Positions 63,082 to 64,000 of a stretch of DNA of 64,000 nucleotides are shown here, in pieces. The stretch lies in NCBI RefSeq assembly GCF_029892095.1, contig NZ_JARZAE010000004.1, positions 5,394,001-5,458,000 on the forward strand, given 5' to 3'. The translations under genes and the position numbers were made by a program. The notes beneath the pieces were generated by a model. That model did not search any database, had not been told where the DNA came from, and saw only the letters and a list, made by a program, of their open reading frames with translations. How positions within the stretch are numbered: position 1 is the stretch's first letter; the number at the start of each line of letters is the position of its first letter. Origin of the DNA: Kitasatospora sp. MAP12-44. Lineage in GTDB: Bacteria; Actinomycetota; Actinomycetes; Streptomycetales; Streptomycetaceae.

Positions 63082-63999
63082 ATGGCCGGTCCCGCGTTCC
63101 GTGCCGCCGCCGTCCGGGTCCGGGTCCCCGCGACCAGCGCCAACCTCGGCCCCGGCTTCGACGCCTTCGGACTCGCCCTGGGTCTGTACGACGACATCGT
63201 GGTCCGGGTCGCCGACTCCGGGCTCTCCGTGGACATCGCGGGTGAGGGCGCCGAGACGCTGGCCCGCGACGAGCGCCACCTGGTGGTCCGCGCGATGCGT
63301 GCGGCCTTCGACCGGCTCGGCGGCCAGCCCCGCGGCCTCGAAGTGGTCTGCGCCAACCGGATACCGCACGGCCGCGGCCTCGGTTCCTCCTCCGCCGCGA
63401 TCTGCGCGGGGGTGGCGGCCGCCCGGGCGGTCACCATCGGCGGTCCGACCGCCCTCGACGACGCCGCCATGCTGGCCCTCGCCTCCGAGCTGGAGGGCCA
63501 CCCGGACAACGTCGCCGCCTGCCTGGCCGGCGGGTTCACCGTTGCCTGGACCGACGAGGACGCCGCCCACGCGATCCGGCTCGACCCGGCCGCGCAGGTC
63601 GTCCCGGTGGTCTTCATCCCGTCCACCGAGGTGCTCACCGAGACCGCGCGCGGTCTGCTGCCCAGGAGCGTCCCGCTGACCGACGCGGCCGCCAACGCCG
63701 GCCGCGCCGCCCTCCTCGTCGAGGCCCTGACCAGGCGGCCCGAGCTGCTGCTGCCGGCCACCGAGGACCGGCTGCACCAGGACTACCGCTCCGCCGCGAT
63801 GCCCGAGAGCTCGGCACTGGTGGCGGCGCTGCGCTCGGAGGGCGTGCCGGCGGTGATCTCCGGCGCCGGACCGACCGTGCTCGCGCTGACCGACGAGGCC
63901 GACGCCGACAAGGTGCTGGCCTTCGCCGGGCCGTCGTTCGCCGCCCACCGGCTGCAGCTCGACCGGGACGGCGCCCGCGTCCTGCCGTTGGACGGGTGA
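63082..63999 (+). CDS. thrB: Homoserine kinase
   Basis: A 305-aa GHMP kinase: N-terminal VPATSANLGPGFDAFGLAL, ATP-binding PHGRGLGSSSAA (95-106), and motif 3 SGAGPTVLAL. It phosphorylates homoserine for threonine synthase. The gene ends at 63999, one base before the window end. Order hom-thrC-thrB is the usual streptomycete arrangement. Confidence 0.95.
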   Translation: MAGPAFRAAAVRVRVPATSANLGPGFDAFGLALGLYDDIVVRVADSGLSVDIAGEGAETLARDERHLVVRAMRAAFDRLGGQPRGLEVVCANRIPHGRGLGSSSAAICAGVAAARAVTIGGPTALDDAAMLALASELEGHPDNVAACLAGGFTVAWTDEDAAHAIRLDPAAQVVPVVFIPSTEVLTETARGLLPRSVPLTDAAANAGRAALLVEALTRRPELLLPATEDRLHQDYRSAAMPESSALVAALRSEGVPAVISGAGPTVLALTDEADADKVLAFAGPSFAAHRLQLDRDGARVLPLDG

Positions 64000-64000
64000 C

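Overview
The window is high-GC actinobacterial chromosome from a member of the Streptomycetaceae (Streptomyces, Kitasatospora or a close relative). The basis is the gene set and order: WhiB-like regulator, SigB/F/G-family sigma factor with an RsbW-type anti-sigma, Ni superoxide dismutase beside its SodX peptidase, fused 2-oxoglutarate dehydrogenase, ATP-dependent Lon, and an argS-lysA-hom-thrC-thrB run. From memory this resembles the S. coelicolor SCO5236-SCO5356 interval. GTG starts are common and several genes look leaderless.

Layout. 1-5.8 kb: end of a SIS-domain gene, a PdtaS-type histidine kinase behind two DasR-like (dre) sites, a WblE/WhiB1-type regulator, a diacylglycerol-kinase-like enzyme, and a sortase-substrate surface protein broken by a frameshift. 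5.8-10.2 kb: sigma/anti-sigma pair, GNAT, sodN/sodX, CGNR zinc-finger protein. 10.2-14.2 kb: polar amino-acid ABC transporter with two different binding lipoproteins. 14.8-19.5 kb: malic enzyme, zinc-type oxidoreductase, PadR/DUF4097 operon with its probable operator, and a 59-aa DUF6104-type gene. 19.5-29.7 kb: 2-oxoglutarate dehydrogenase (frameshifted), OmpR-type two-component pair, rhomboid-like protein, lon. 29.7-34.4 kb: VapBC pair next to an AraC remnant, GtrA, ABC-2-type membrane protein, MarR regulator and an MFS pump with clear operators. 34.5-43.9 kb: Pit phosphate transporter with a PHO box, NlpC/P60 endopeptidase, FdhF/YdeP molybdo-oxidoreductase, a tandem pseudokinase and active Ser/Thr kinase, and an FAH-family hydrolase. 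44-51.1 kb: TetR regulator, second rhomboid-like protein, DUF885 peptidase, second MFS pump, secreted trypsin-like protease, two small hypothetical genes.

51.3-56.4 kb is a probable integrated element at a tRNA-Arg(CCG) gene. It is bounded by a perfect 61-bp direct repeat. The left copy runs into a decayed or mimic tRNA, and the right copy touches the intact tRNA. The element carries a visibly lower-GC gene fusing a DUF262 (ParB-like) domain to a Schlafen AlbA_2 domain, a likely stand-alone defence gene. It also has a GntR/UTRA regulator with two palindromic operators, a cysteine-containing hypothetical protein and a membrane protein. No recombinase is visible. 56.6-64 kb returns to core genome: a receiver protein, argS, lysA, hom, thrC and thrB.

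The most unusual points are the DUF262-AlbA_2 gene in the tRNA-Arg element, the pseudokinase/kinase pair with a shared C-terminal domain, the paired dre-like sites before the histidine kinase, and several operators readable directly from sequence. Two genes (surface protein, odhA/kgd) carry single-base frameshifts. In the metabolic gene this is more likely a sequence error than real decay.
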